Assembly: GCF_900090045.1 (NCBI RefSeq)
Contig: NC_041786.1
Location: 387,501 to 451,500 of the forward strand
Length of the DNA stretch: 64,000 nucleotides
DNA from: Plasmodium malariae
Lineage: Eukaryota > Apicomplexa > Aconoidasida > Haemosporida > Plasmodiidae
Direction: 5' to 3'
The notes below the pieces were generated by a model. That model saw only the letters and a list, made by a program, of their open reading frames with translations, was not told the DNA's origin and did no database searches. Both the position numbers and the translations under genes were made by a program. Within the stretch, counting starts at the first letter, position 1; each line of letters opens with the position of its first letter. Positions 49,865 to 61,988 of this stretch are shown here, piece after piece.

Positions 49865-50652
49865 TTTTTATTTCTTTTCAGTTGCATACTTTTCTTCCTA
49901 CCTTTTCGTCTTCTATATAATTATATTTTACTTTTTTATTAACGTAAATATATTCTAAAAGTATTATATCTTACTTTTGTAAATTCAACTACAAAAAGGA
50001 CGTAAAAGGAAGTAAAAAGGGAGAAAAAGCAAACTTCACTTAATCTATATCTTCATTGTTTATATAATTTTAGTTTTCACGTTATATGAACATTTTTTAT
50101 ATCCTTTTTCTTTGCCTCTATATGATATAAAGCCAAATTTAAAATTTTATATTTAGGTATTTTTTTTTTTTTGAAGAAGTCCACATTTTTTGCTAAAACA
50201 TGTAATAATGTATATTGCACAACTCCATAATAAGTTACTTTCTATTATATAGTATAATGTAATAGGAGCTAATACATGAAATGTACAGTTTTACAGCTAA
50301 TAATAAAAAAAAAAATTTGTTGAAATATGTATATACATACATAAGCTATATATGTAAATGTATGATAAAAAAAAAAAAAATAATAAAATAAAATAAAAAG
50401 TGAATATAATATTCAAAATTTTTTATCATATTTCAATGAAAAAGGTAAAAACGATTAGATATTACACTGAATTAATATTATGTGTATACCTTTTTACATG
50501 AATATTTTTTCATTCGTATTTTTATTTTTTATTTTTTTTGTACATAAACATTATATTATAAACGTTTATGGGTTAATATTATTCATTAATTACTAAAAAA
50601 AAAGGCAGTATAAATTTTTTTTTTCATTAAATATATAAAGATATAAATATAA

Positions 50653-50698
<46 letters not shown>

Positions 50699-52276
50699 GT
50701 AAACTTATACATGTTTTACCTTTATTTTTATTCCCCGTTTTGTATATACATTAACTGATGTAAAATATGAGAATAGTTGTAAGTGTATTTATACTTAAAG
50801 CTAATGTAAAACGAATTTTTATGAACATTTAAGAACAAATTAAAATTTATGAGACACTTTTTTAATTTATTTACGAACAAGTTATAATATGGATATAATT
50901 TTTTTTTTTTATTTAAAATTGTTAGCCATATAATAAATTTACCAAAAAAAAAAAAAAAAAAAAAAAGAATGTTCTTTTCTCGTTTAAAAGTAAAAAATAG
51001 TAAGTATTGTAATAATAATAAACGAGAAAAATTGTAACACGGTAAATTCAAATTATATTTTTTAAACAATTAAAAAATGAGAATAAAATAAAAAAAAATA
51101 AAACAAGTTAAAACGAAACAAAATGACAGATTTATATTATTTAAATATCAATGTTACATGTATAAATATGATGTCATTATTTTTATAAGACACATGCAGT
51201 ATTTCATTTATATAGACAAAAATATGTCTTCTTATTATTCTCTTTTTTTCTTTTTCAACCACGTACAAAAGATTAATATGCTAGAACAGATGAAACATTC
51301 TATTCAATTCAGTAAAAAACAAACAAAAATATAATATATAAAAAAAAAATAATGTATTTGGTACATTTTACAACATTTTCTCCCAACCTCCCTATGAACA
51401 ACTTCTTTTATTTATTTTTACATTTTATTTTTATTCTGAACTTACAATATTTTTAGCGTTGCAACAATTTACGTCTATTCCTTTTTCTTTTTTTTTAATC
51501 ATTGTTGTAATTAATTCTAATACAATATGTGCAAATTTAATTTCTTATAAAAGATAACCTTAAAAAAAAAAAAAAAAAGAAACTTCTTATATTTACATCT
51601 GCTCCAAGGGTTTTAAACAAAAGAAAAATGTAAAATATAGAGAAACATTTATATTATTTTTTATTCCATTAAAATTCATTTTTAAAAACTAATATTTTTT
51701 TTTTTTTTTTAAATAATACTAATATTGTTAAACTATTAAAAAATAAATATTTGAAATATGAAATTCTAACATAACATTAATAAATTAAAAAACTTTTCAT
51801 ATTATAAACATTATTTTAATAATAATTATTATGAAAAAAAAAAAAAAAAAAAAAATTATAATTTATTTATTGACACACTTAAGAACATTTAAAACATAAT
51901 CGGTTTATACATAAATACATACATAATACATACACATATATATATAATATATAGTAAAATGTTTTTTTTTAAAGTAAATACTAATAATATGTTCAATATA
52001 TATTGAAATAGTTCCACAATTTCTTTTCTGTTCTTCTTCCACATCATTCAGAATTTTTATTTAATTTCAAAAAGTAAAAAGGGATTCTAAAAACTATTTT
52101 GAAATATATGGAGACTTCTTCACATGCCATTAGATATATATACGTATATACACACATATATATAACCAAAAATTTTATTCATTATTCTATACAAAATAAA
52201 TATATAATGTAAAATGTACAGATGTAAGTAATGTGTAATAAAATAGGGTAAAAATAAAGATATCACATTTTAATTC
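49865..52276. other. Intergenic region upstream of VPS13
   Basis: AT-rich, with (TA)n at 50654-50696, A runs (50943-50965, 51838-51854) and T runs. It should contain the VPS13 promoter and the ALBA2 3' UTR. Nothing gene-like. Confidence 0.6.
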
Positions 52277-53410
52277 TTAATTTCTTTTTTCATATCTCCT
52301 ATTATTCCACATGGAAGTTTCATAATATGGTCTGCGATAATTGGTTCTATATCTGTCTCCTCCTCTACCTCTTCTATCTGTTATAGTTATAAAAGAATAA
52401 AAAAAAAAAAGTTTCCACATGTGCATAATTATATATATATATATATAATACATATTAATGGTTTACACTATTTTATACACAAATTAAAAGGACATTATTT
52501 TTTGGAGTAAAATAAAACAATAAAAATTAAAAAAATCTTACATCTCCTCCTGTAAGACTTTTCCTTTAATATTTGATCTGGTGTCATAACATTTACATCC
52601 TTATCATCTAATGGTTTTTGGTAACCTATTTCATTTTTATCAATTTTGTCTTCATTTTTTGTTAAAATTATTTTCATACATGGAACAGTAGTACTATATT
52701 CAATTATTCTATTTGATGAATCTTTATTTTTTTCATTTTCTTCATCCACTTCTTCTTCATCGTCCGATTTTTTATCTTCGCTCTTTGAATTTTTCTTTAA
52801 TCCGCTATTATCCCCTCTATAAAAATAATAAATATAATTTGTTCATTTTACATATTATACTATCTCATACTTTTTCTATGTACATTAATATATGTGTATC
52901 CACTGTATGTTCCATGTAAAAAAAGATTAGAACAAGAACTATATAAAACAAACGTGTCGGAAAATTATGAATTAAAACTAATATATAATAAAAACAAAAC
53001 ATATAAATATATATTTATACGTATGGCGTATTATGTAAAAAAAAAAAAAAAAAAAAAAAATTTAAGTTCAAATACAACTGCCAAATTATACTCCTAGTTG
53101 TAACTGTAATAAGAAACTTGTGCAAAGTACAAAAATATAAATTTTTATAAAGAAAAAAAAATTCGAACCTTTTAATTGTATGTTCTTTTTCATAAAGTTT
53201 GGTAAACTGGTGTAATCCTTTTGCCCTCCTCTTGACCATTTCAGCAACATTAACAACTGAGCTAATGGCTTTACCTACCCCCGATAAAATTACTTCATCG
53301 TTTGTTTCAAAAAGAACGATTGCTTTATAGACGTAATCTAAAGCATCACTCTTATAACTTACTCTTATCTCGTTTTCTAATTTTGTGTCGCTTTTTGTGC
53401 TACCAGGCAT
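52277..53410 (-). CDS. ALBA2: ALBA-domain DNA/RNA-binding protein (ALBA2), 3 exons
   Basis: Alba-family protein. In Plasmodium these bind DNA and RNA, sit at perinuclear/cytoplasmic foci and take part in translational control of stage-specific mRNAs. Exons on the minus strand: 53410-53169, 52816-52542, 52377-52277. The phases fit (AG+A at the first junction, T+AT at the second), giving 205 residues. Exon 1 encodes the Alba fold: ENEIRVSYKSDALDYVYKAI, VILSGVGKAISSVVNVAEMV and KRRAKGLHQFTKLYEKEHTI. Exon 2 begins RGDNSGLKKN, then an acidic Lys/Asp/Glu linker. Exon 3 is the basic RGG-like tail: YRRGRGGDRYRTNYRRPYYE to the end. First donor GTTCGA is weak, second GTAAGA is strong. If intron 2 were retained, translation would end 13 codons later, losing the RGG tail. 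Confidence 0.93.
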
Positions 53411-56400
53411 GTTGGAAAAATAGTATTATGTAAAACGATACAACTTATAAAATATTTGTATTATAAAATTATATACATAAGAATTTATACATATATACAA
53501 ATATATGTGGTATATGTATTTATGCATGTAAGAATGATACAATAATTAGTAAGCTTCAAAAAAAATTATAGCACTTAAAAATTATTTATTCATAAAAAAA
53601 AATTTTTATTAAAAATGTGAAATTTGTTATGAAAATGTAAAAAGTAAAATGTATAATGTATAATTTAAAATGTATCATGTATAATTTAAAATGTATCATG
53701 TATAATTTAAAATGTATAATGTAAAATGTATAATGCAAAATGTAAAATGTATAATGTAAAACGAATAATGTATAATGTAAAACGAATAATGTATAATGTA
53801 AAACGAATAATGTATAATGTAAAACGTATAATGTAAAATGTAAAACGTATAATGTAAAATATAAAATTAAGGAATAAAATTCAATATTTTTAATTAGTAC
53901 AATTATTCTTAATATTCAAAAATAAATATGTAAATTAACAACTACTTATAATAAATATAATTTATTTTATTACATAAACATATGTATAAGTAAAAATAAA
54001 AAAAATTATATAATATGACAATTTAAAAAATTTCATAAAAATTTAAAAAAAAATGTACATTGTTAAAATAGTAAAAGTTGTAGAGAATTCTTATAAAAGA
54101 AAATATAATTTATTATTTTTCTCCCTTTTTTATATTACAAAATAATTTTTTTTTTTTTTAAGACTTCAAAATATTTTTCTCCTTATAAATATATGAAAAT
54201 ACTTTTTATTTTGTTTTATATTTTTTTATAATACTTTCATGTAAGTACAAAACAATTGTTTGTAGATCTTTTTCTTGTTACATAATAAATACATAAATAT
54301 AATTTTCTTTTTTCTTTTTTTTTAAATAAAATAAAAATGATGTAATATAAAAACAATCCTTATTTTACAATAAACATTACTTCTGTATATTTATACACGT
54401 ATTGTGTACATAAGTAATTGCGTACATACTCAAATCATTATTTATATTTATGTATATATATACATATATATACATTTTTATACTGCTAAGTTATTTGGCT
54501 CAGTTATACACTGATAAGTATTATTATATTATATATGTACATAACTTACGTATATTTATAATATACATTCATACGCATATGATTTAAATGTTTTTATTTG
54601 TAAATAACTCTTTTTCCCAAAACGCTTTTTGTTTATTAAACTACTCGAAGAATAATGTATCTCAGAATAATAGGACTCATTGAAATAAAACCTATTCAGT
54701 TATATTATACATATTTATTATGGAGCAAAAAATTTTAGTATCTTGTTTAAAAATTTATGAAATTACATTTATAATAAGGAAAAAGGAAATTTGATTTTTT
54801 TTTTTTTTTTTTTTTAGCCATTATTCTTTTTACCACCTTACAGAAATTTATTCAATGTAAACATATGTGTTTATAAATACATATATAGATTTGTTTTTCT
54901 TCTTTTTTTTTTTTCAATATAAAAAAAAATACAAAAAGATATACGAAAATATATTAAATATAATAGAATGAGAATTGATAAAAAAATTTGTAAAAAATTA
55001 AAACATGGGGTTAATTTTTTACAAGCCACATAAGTGCATATACATTTACATATAAAAACATACGTACATAACCCTAGGACTGTAAACATTCCTCCCACCT
55101 TAGCAAATAGTAATAAATATTATCTTACAAATAATGTGTTGGTTTATCAACCTGTTTGAAAAAATATTTATGTACACATGTTTGTTTGTGCCTTTTTTTT
55201 TTTTTTTTTTAATTACTCCTAATTTACCACAAATTCACTAGTTTGCTAATTATCTTATTATTTTTTTACAAAAAATATAATAAAAAAAATAAATTAAGTT
55301 TACATATATGGGTATACACATAAATACGTATGTATGTACACACATATATATAGTACATGAAGGTAAAAACATATACGGATACTACGTAATTCACCTTGAC
55401 AATTCCCTTCTTTGATCATATATATGTAACAAGGCTCTTTATACACTTATATATTTAAATAAAAATATATATTTATGTATATATATATGCATATTGAGTA
55501 ATTTTCCATGTAAGTTGAAATTATGGGGTTATATTAACAAAAGAAGAAACTGGCCCAAAATTAGTAAGCTGGAAAAAAAAAAAAAAAAAAAAAGAAACCA
55601 AATTACAATATGTAACACAAAAAGGCGTTACGAAAACGTAAATAACCGTACAAAAAAGTTAGCATATACTTATATGTACGTATATATATATACATGTACC
55701 TTTACAAACATTATTACTCAAAAATGAATAAGGCAATTGCTTATAATTTAAAAGGCAACTGTAGAATAATTTGTTCATATTGGAGGTACATGTATTATTC
55801 ATCTAGAATATTTTTTATGTTTTAAAAATTTGTACATACATTTGGATCATATAAAAAATTATATATAAATATTTGTGTACACAAAATTTGGGAGGAAAAG
55901 TAATATTTTCATATAAGTATAAATAAAGGTAGACTCATATGGATGTTCTTAAAAATATAAAAACATACATGTACACATATACATATATATATTCAAATTT
56001 CCCGCGCAATTTTATTTTCATTCAGAAAGAGAATGTAATAAAACTGTTCGTTGTTTTAGTGAATATTAAATTATATAATTAAAAACATTTGGTAAATACA
56101 TATTGCTACCAAAAGTTTTTATTACTTTCTTAATATTTTTAGTTAAGCTGCACTTTCTTCCTTTTTAATTTCACATGACTTTAAATAAAAAATCATTTAC
56201 AAATTCTGCGGCATTCGACTGTAGTTTCATTAATTTTTTTGCAAAAAATATATTTAAATCGCTTTTATTTATTATGAACATTTTTTTCAGAAATAACTGA
56301 AAAAATAAATGTAAAACGAACATATGTGCAGCGAATTATGTATATTTTGTACAAGTGGGCACATCGCATATACATAACTTCACATATATATTCATGTATT

Positions 56401-57044
56401 TATATATATATATATATATATACTTTTATATGTATATACGTAAGAATGTATAGAGGCGCATATGTGGAGTTAGACCCAAAGGAAACACGTCAAATTATAC
56501 TTTAAGTAGTAAAACACAGCTCCCTCTAATTTTGTATTTGATCAAAAGGTTAGAATGAAAATTTAAAGGAAGAAATTAAAAGCATTTGCATATCTAATTT
56601 AGTATAATTCATTTCACACGTTTTTTTTTATAACAAAAAAAAAAAAAAAAAATATATATTTTTTAAAGCACCTTCAGCCGTTCTATATCATCCTCGCCAC
56701 CCTTCATTTTTAAACTGTTTACGCATGTCATATAAACTTAAAAATTGAAGAACATATAAAAAAAAGGAAAAAAAAAAAAAAATGGGAGAAAAAATAAATA
56801 CCGTTGCATTTGTGTAAAAATATTCAAATAATAATAAATTAGAAAAATAAAATTAATATAAGCAAGTAGTCCTTAAGCCATATAAATACCTACGTACTCC
56901 CGCTTTTGTATACCCTCATTTAATTATATCTCTCTGTACTTTTTATGCTTAAAATAGTGTCATATTACCACGAAAAAGCGTTAACCTTTCCACACATGCG
57001 CAGTAGCGTATATATATATATTTAAATATATGCAGAAAACAAAA
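53411..57044. other. Divergent intergenic region ALBA2 / MOG1
   Basis: About 3.6 kb, the longest gap here. Includes the TAATGTAAAA-type repeat at 53640-53865, A/T runs, TATATA blocks (54455-54473, 55680-55692, 56399-56423) and no open frame with balanced composition. Both promoters must be in it. I see no RNA gene. Confidence 0.6.
53640..53865. repeat. AT-rich tandem repeat
   Basis: Copies of TAATTTAAAATGTATCATGT (20 bp) at the left, then GTAAAACGAATAATGTATAAT (about 20 bp) at the right, sharing a core TAATGTAAAA. Confidence 0.88.
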
Positions 57045-57551
57045 ATGGAAGAGAAATTATATGAGAATCATTTTTTTGATAAATACATTAAAATGAATAT
57101 TCCTGACAACTACTTGGATGCATCAAAGTACAGGTTAATACCGGATAACCAAGAAGTGTACGTTCACAAATTTGATAACAAATGTTTTATTATTGAAGTT
57201 GTATGTTACCAAAATATAGATAATAATGAGAAGGGGGAATTTTATTTTTATGATTTAGCAAAAGAAAACTGTAGTATTGAAAACATGATTATTGTAAATA
57301 ATAGTTGCTTACCTCATTCACAAAGAAATTATATTTTAATTGTAGGTAGACAAAAAATAAAAAAACAAAATTCAGATATATACGAAAACATTTTACTATA
57401 TATTTGTATATTTTCCTTTAAAGAATATAACGCTGATATATTAATTACATGGAATATACCAAAAGAAGACTTGGATATTCATCCCGAGTTGAACATATTT
57501 AATGAAATGATACAATCTTTTAGGATTCTTGATTACAGCTTATTTGTTTGA
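57045..57551 (+). CDS. MOG1: MOG1 / RANGRF-family Ran guanine-nucleotide release factor
   Basis: MOG1 binds Ran and promotes nucleotide release, linking the Ran cycle to nuclear transport. 168 residues from ATG 57045 (context AAAAATGGAA); an in-frame ATG at 57030 would add five residues. Family markers: an N-terminal L-Y-E-N-H-F segment, then LDASKYRLIPDNQEVYVHKF, matching the MOG1 core motif (R-x-V/I-P-D-x-Q-E-V). FIIEVVCYQN, GEFYFYDLAKEN, ILIVGRQKIKKQN and YICIFSFKEYNADILITWNI follow in family order. Length fits the family (about 185-220). Single exon. The left neighbour is ALBA2, divergent; the right neighbour SEC61A is convergent. Family call is by motif order. Confidence 0.85.
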   Translation: MEEKLYENHFFDKYIKMNIPDNYLDASKYRLIPDNQEVYVHKFDNKCFIIEVVCYQNIDNNEKGEFYFYDLAKENCSIENMIIVNNSCLPHSQRNYILIVGRQKIKKQNSDIYENILLYICIFSFKEYNADILITWNIPKEDLDIHPELNIFNEMIQSFRILDYSLFV

Positions 57552-59006
57552 ACCAAATTTCGTAACATCATATATATACGGCCTATGCGTTTGTATGATA
57601 TTTCAAGAACAGGGGTCTCATCTTACCGCTTATACCACACAACCCCACAATAAGCAACATCATCTGTATTACTATATTTTCAATTGACTTTTTAATTGCA
57701 TTTTTTATTGTTTTTAATTAGGAGCTTAATTGTCTATTTAATTGTCTGTTTAATTATCTTTTTAATTATCTTTTGAGTTATATTTCTAATCATTTTTTTA
57801 ATATTTTTAATTTATTTTTATTTTATTATTATTTTTTTTTTTCCCAGTTTGTATACATCCACATCCTTTTGTTACAATATAATTATGTCGTTATTATTCT
57901 TGCTCACTTTCAAATTTATTGTGTGCTACTTTTTTTAGAATCCCCCAACGATGTTGTTTGAAATGTAGTCCTTTTTCCAACACTTTCGAAATGTTTTCTT
58001 CTTTCATCTGATTTCATTACCCTGCTTATCTATTTTATTTTATTTTTTATCTCCATTTTTTGGTGTTTTTATCTTGAAAAAAAAGCAAAATTATATTAAA
58101 TATGCTCCTTACATTTGCTATATTTTTTCTCCTCTTTTTAAACATAACTCTTCAAAGTTTTACATCTCAAAAAATTATAAAAATACATTTAAATTACGTT
58201 TCAGTGAATTTAAATATCCACAATGTAATAACTTTACACTTTATTCTTTTTTTTTTTTTTTCATTCAAGTTTAGTAAAATCGCTAAATACTGACAATATT
58301 CATTGCGTAAACACATAATAAGCATATATCTACACATGCATGCCTTATAAGACACACCTTAACATACACAACATAACACACACTATGTACCTTTTTAAGC
58401 ACGCGCTTCCATTGAGTGCTGAGCTCACTCCCTCAATTTTTGCTATAACGCATAATAAATTTACACAACTTTTTACTTTTGTGTTTTAATATATAATTTT
58501 TTGGTAGGCATTTTTTCTTCGTTATGTTTTGTTATTCATAAAATTGATCAAATATTTCATAAGGTGGTAGATCATATATGAATGAAGAATACGGCAATTA
58601 AAATAGGTTATTTTATTCTATATAATATCGTAAAAGAAAAAAAAAAAAAAAAAAAAAAAATACAAAGGGCATGTATACATGCACGCACACACGTACTTAC
58701 AAACACATATATATATATATATATATATACATATATACTCATACGCATGTGCGCATATGGGCATAGTTAGTTATACAAATGTACACATGAATACACATAC
58801 GCACGTATTTTTTATAACTTCCCCCATCGTGACATTTAAAAAAAAAAAAAAAAAGATAAAAGAAAAAAGGAAAACGAAAGAAATTAAGTAAGAATGAACG
58901 AAAGAAATAAAAAAAGGAAGAAATATTTTTTAAATAAAAAAAAAAAAAAAATGGCCTGTTTTACAAAAATCGTTTTTCATGCCTTTATCATATATGGGAT
59001 TGACCT
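57552..59006. other. Convergent intergenic region MOG1 / SEC61A
   Basis: T-rich immediately after MOG1 (TTTAATTATC-type repeats at 57690-57800), then poly-T and poly-A blocks (58242-58260, 58637-58660, 58839-58854, 58937-58951), and a (TA)n block at 58708-58727. No gene. Confidence 0.6.
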
Positions 59007-60940
59007 TTAAAATAATGACGTTGCTTTTTCTTGTTCCTTCAAGAGCATTTCATAAAACTGGTAGATAATTGTAACTGCCAGTAGAATACCTGTACCACTA
59101 CCTAAAGCACCTAGAAAGTCAGCTAAAATTGTTAAGGCACCAATACACATACCACCGAAAGCAGCTGCGGTGGGAATGTATCTGTTAAAGACACGAGTTA
59201 ACGAAGTGGGTGTATCTCTAAACCCTCTCATACCAATTTGTTGATCTCTTAACTGTTTTGCTACATCTTTGGCTGAACTACCAGACACCTCTATCCATGT
59301 TTTTGAAAAAAATGCACATGCAACTAGAACAAAAGATATGTACACTAATGTATGAAAAGGGTCATTTGTTATGTCAGCAAAAGAATTTGGTGGAGATATA
59401 TAATATGCTATTCCACCAATTGGTATAGATGTACCACTAGATTCTACCTCTTGCCATTGACCTAATATATTAACTAGTATACTATTTTTAAATCTTTTAT
59501 ATAATATTTGAGAAAAAAAATATAAATTAGAAACTAAAGCTGTTTGTAATATTATTGGAATATTACTAGTGTAAAATAATTTAATAGGATAGGTTCCTTG
59601 TTGTCCTCTTACGCTTTGATATTTGACTGATAAATCTACTCTAAAACCTTGTAAATATATTACTATTAAAAAAACTAAAATGGTTGCTAGTAAATTAGTA
59701 ACATTAGGTGCATGTGTTCTATAAAAAGCTTTTTTTAAAGCTGATATTTTATTCGATTCTGTAAATAAGCAATATATTAAAGATATAATAGCCCCTTCAA
59801 ATTCTATTCCTTTATCTGTATTAATAGTTGTTGGACTAAAAGATTTCCACATAATTGTTTCACATATATTTGTTGCAATAAATAACGATATACCAGATCC
59901 TAAACCATATCCTTTCTGTAATAATTCATCTAATAATATAACAACTACTCCAGCAAAAAATAACTGAAGAATAATTATAATTGCATGACCTGTTCCTATT
60001 TCTGATAAATTCCCATATATACCACTAATAACATAAGCAATAGCTTCCCCTAATGTTATTAGCAAACCTAATAATTTCTGAGCACCTTGAAATAATGTTC
60101 TATCTTCTTTTAAACTTTGATCCACATCTATAATTTTAGATCCTGCTAATAACTGCATAACCATACCACTTGTAACTATTGGTGATATACCTAATTCCAT
60201 TAACGTTCCTCTATTCGATGCTAAAATTACCCGCATCCAATAAAACGGATCACTAGACTTACTCGTAACAATCCCATATAACGGTATTTGGCAGCATATT
60301 AAAAATACAAACAAAGACACAGCTGTCCACAATAACTTTTCCTTAAATGGTAGTTTTCTATCTGACGACTGCACTTCAGGCAGTAAAAACATAACAGGCT
60401 TTATCAAGTTTAGGAATCTCACTGTATAATAGACGCGGGGTTGGAAGGGAAAAAAAAAAAAAAAAAGAAGCAATAAATGATGCACAAAATGAATAAATGA
60501 AATATATGTGGCCCATGGGTAGGGATGAACATGCGATTTAAACACTTCTGCACATTTATGTTTTTAAGGGATGGAGTAAATATGTCGATTTCGGAAATAA
60601 CTCTTAATGTGCAATCAGTCATATTAGACAACCATCGAATAATATACGTATCAGAAACATTAATTATTCGAATTATGTAAATTATGCAAAAAATATGATT
60701 ATCACTGTCGGCATTCATTTCATATGAATTAGAATTTTATCCCTCTTTGAAAATGTAAATATGTAGGTGAGCAGTGTTCACTTCACATATGGACACATAC
60801 GTTTCCTACTTACATGTTACACAACAGTGTAATAATATTTCGTTGTACTCATATAATATATATTACTTTACTGAAAAATTCAGTTTTAACAAATATCAGT
60901 ATAAAATGATCAAAATGTATTTTTTCCTTTCCTTACCCAT
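59007..60940 (-). CDS. SEC61A: SEC61 alpha, protein-conducting channel subunit of the ER translocon
   Basis: Pore-forming subunit of the Sec61 complex, moving secretory and membrane proteins into the ER. Two exons: a 4-nt first exon ATGG at 60940-60937 followed by the strong donor GTAAGG, a 515-bp intron, then exon 2 from 60421 (acceptor TATACAG) to the stop at 59007. The phases give [17 protein letters not shown] at the N-terminus; total 472 residues, the usual length. Motifs: amphipathic start helix, [20 protein letters not shown] (plug/lateral gate), [40 protein letters not shown] (cytosolic ribosome-binding loop), [17 protein letters not shown], and [20 protein letters not shown] before a Lys/Glu-rich tail. 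Ten TM helices are expected. Upstream minus-strand codons in frame with exon 2 have no valid start without the micro-exon. Confidence 0.97.
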
Positions 60941-61011
60941 TCTTTCCTTATTTAGGTTTCTTTCTCACTCTTGCGTTCCTGCTTTATAATAAATAAAAAA
61001 AAAATTATTCA

Positions 61012-61217
61012 TACATTTATACGACATTTATACGACGCTTATACTACATTTATACTACGTTTATGCTACATTTATACTACGTTTATGCTACATTTATACT
61101 ACGTTTATGCTACATTTGTGGTACGTTTATGCTACATTTGTAGTACGTTTATGCTACATTTGTAGTACGTTTATGCTACATTTATACGACGTTTATACGA
61201 CATTTATACTACATTTA
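61012..61217. repeat. 11-bp minisatellite, 22-bp pairs
   Basis: Alternating CTACATTTATA and CTACGTTTATG, with GTACATTTGTA-type and CGACATTTATA-type variants at the edges; about eighteen 11-mers. The 22-bp pair is the higher-order unit. Confidence 0.93.
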
Positions 61218-61937
61218 TACCATTCTTGCTATTTATTTACCACTCAAAAAAAACGTACACAATATTAAAATCTAGTCATTTATGCTTTACATATATATAT
61301 ATATATATATATATGCATATATATATATGCATATATGTATGTATACATATATACATACAGAGTAGCATATATTCACTTCATTCATTCTGTTTATGTATTT
61401 CTTTTAGCTATTTTCACCTAATTAGTTTTTTTTTTTTTTTTTTTTTCATCTTACTATACAATATAATCTATTTGAATCTTGTCCTTCTTATTTCCTTGTT
61501 TTTCTTTTTTATGTGTTAGCATATACCTATTAATTTATTATTTTAAATATTTTATAAAAAAAAAAAAAAAGGAAAAAAAAAAACAAAAAACAAAAACCTA
61601 AATAAATAAACACATAGTTTTTATATACTACGACAAATTTATTATTGTGTATACTCTAATAATATGAGCTTCAACTAACGCATACTCTCGTATGCTGATA
61701 AATAGCAAATTATAATAACCTAATTTTTAAACAAATAAAAAATATAATATCGAACAAAAAAAAAAAAAGTATACATGTACAAATGTATATACAATTAGGA
61801 AATTATTAAGTGTATATTATGAATTTCGTCATTGTGTCACTTCATTATTTTATCATTTTATTATTATTTTATTTATATATATTTTTTTTTTTTAAACTAT
61901 ATAAATATATATGTATTATGTATACATATGTATTTAT

Positions 61938-61939
61938 GC

Positions 61940-61983
<44 letters not shown>
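61938..61983. repeat. (TA)n microsatellite
   Basis: Alternating TA over about 45 bp. Confidence 0.95.

Positions 61984-61988
<5 letters not shown>

Noticed and set aside
60421..60545. N-terminal extension of SEC61A read through into the intron
   Set aside because: It is T/F-rich and ends at a clear acceptor; the micro-exon explains the start.
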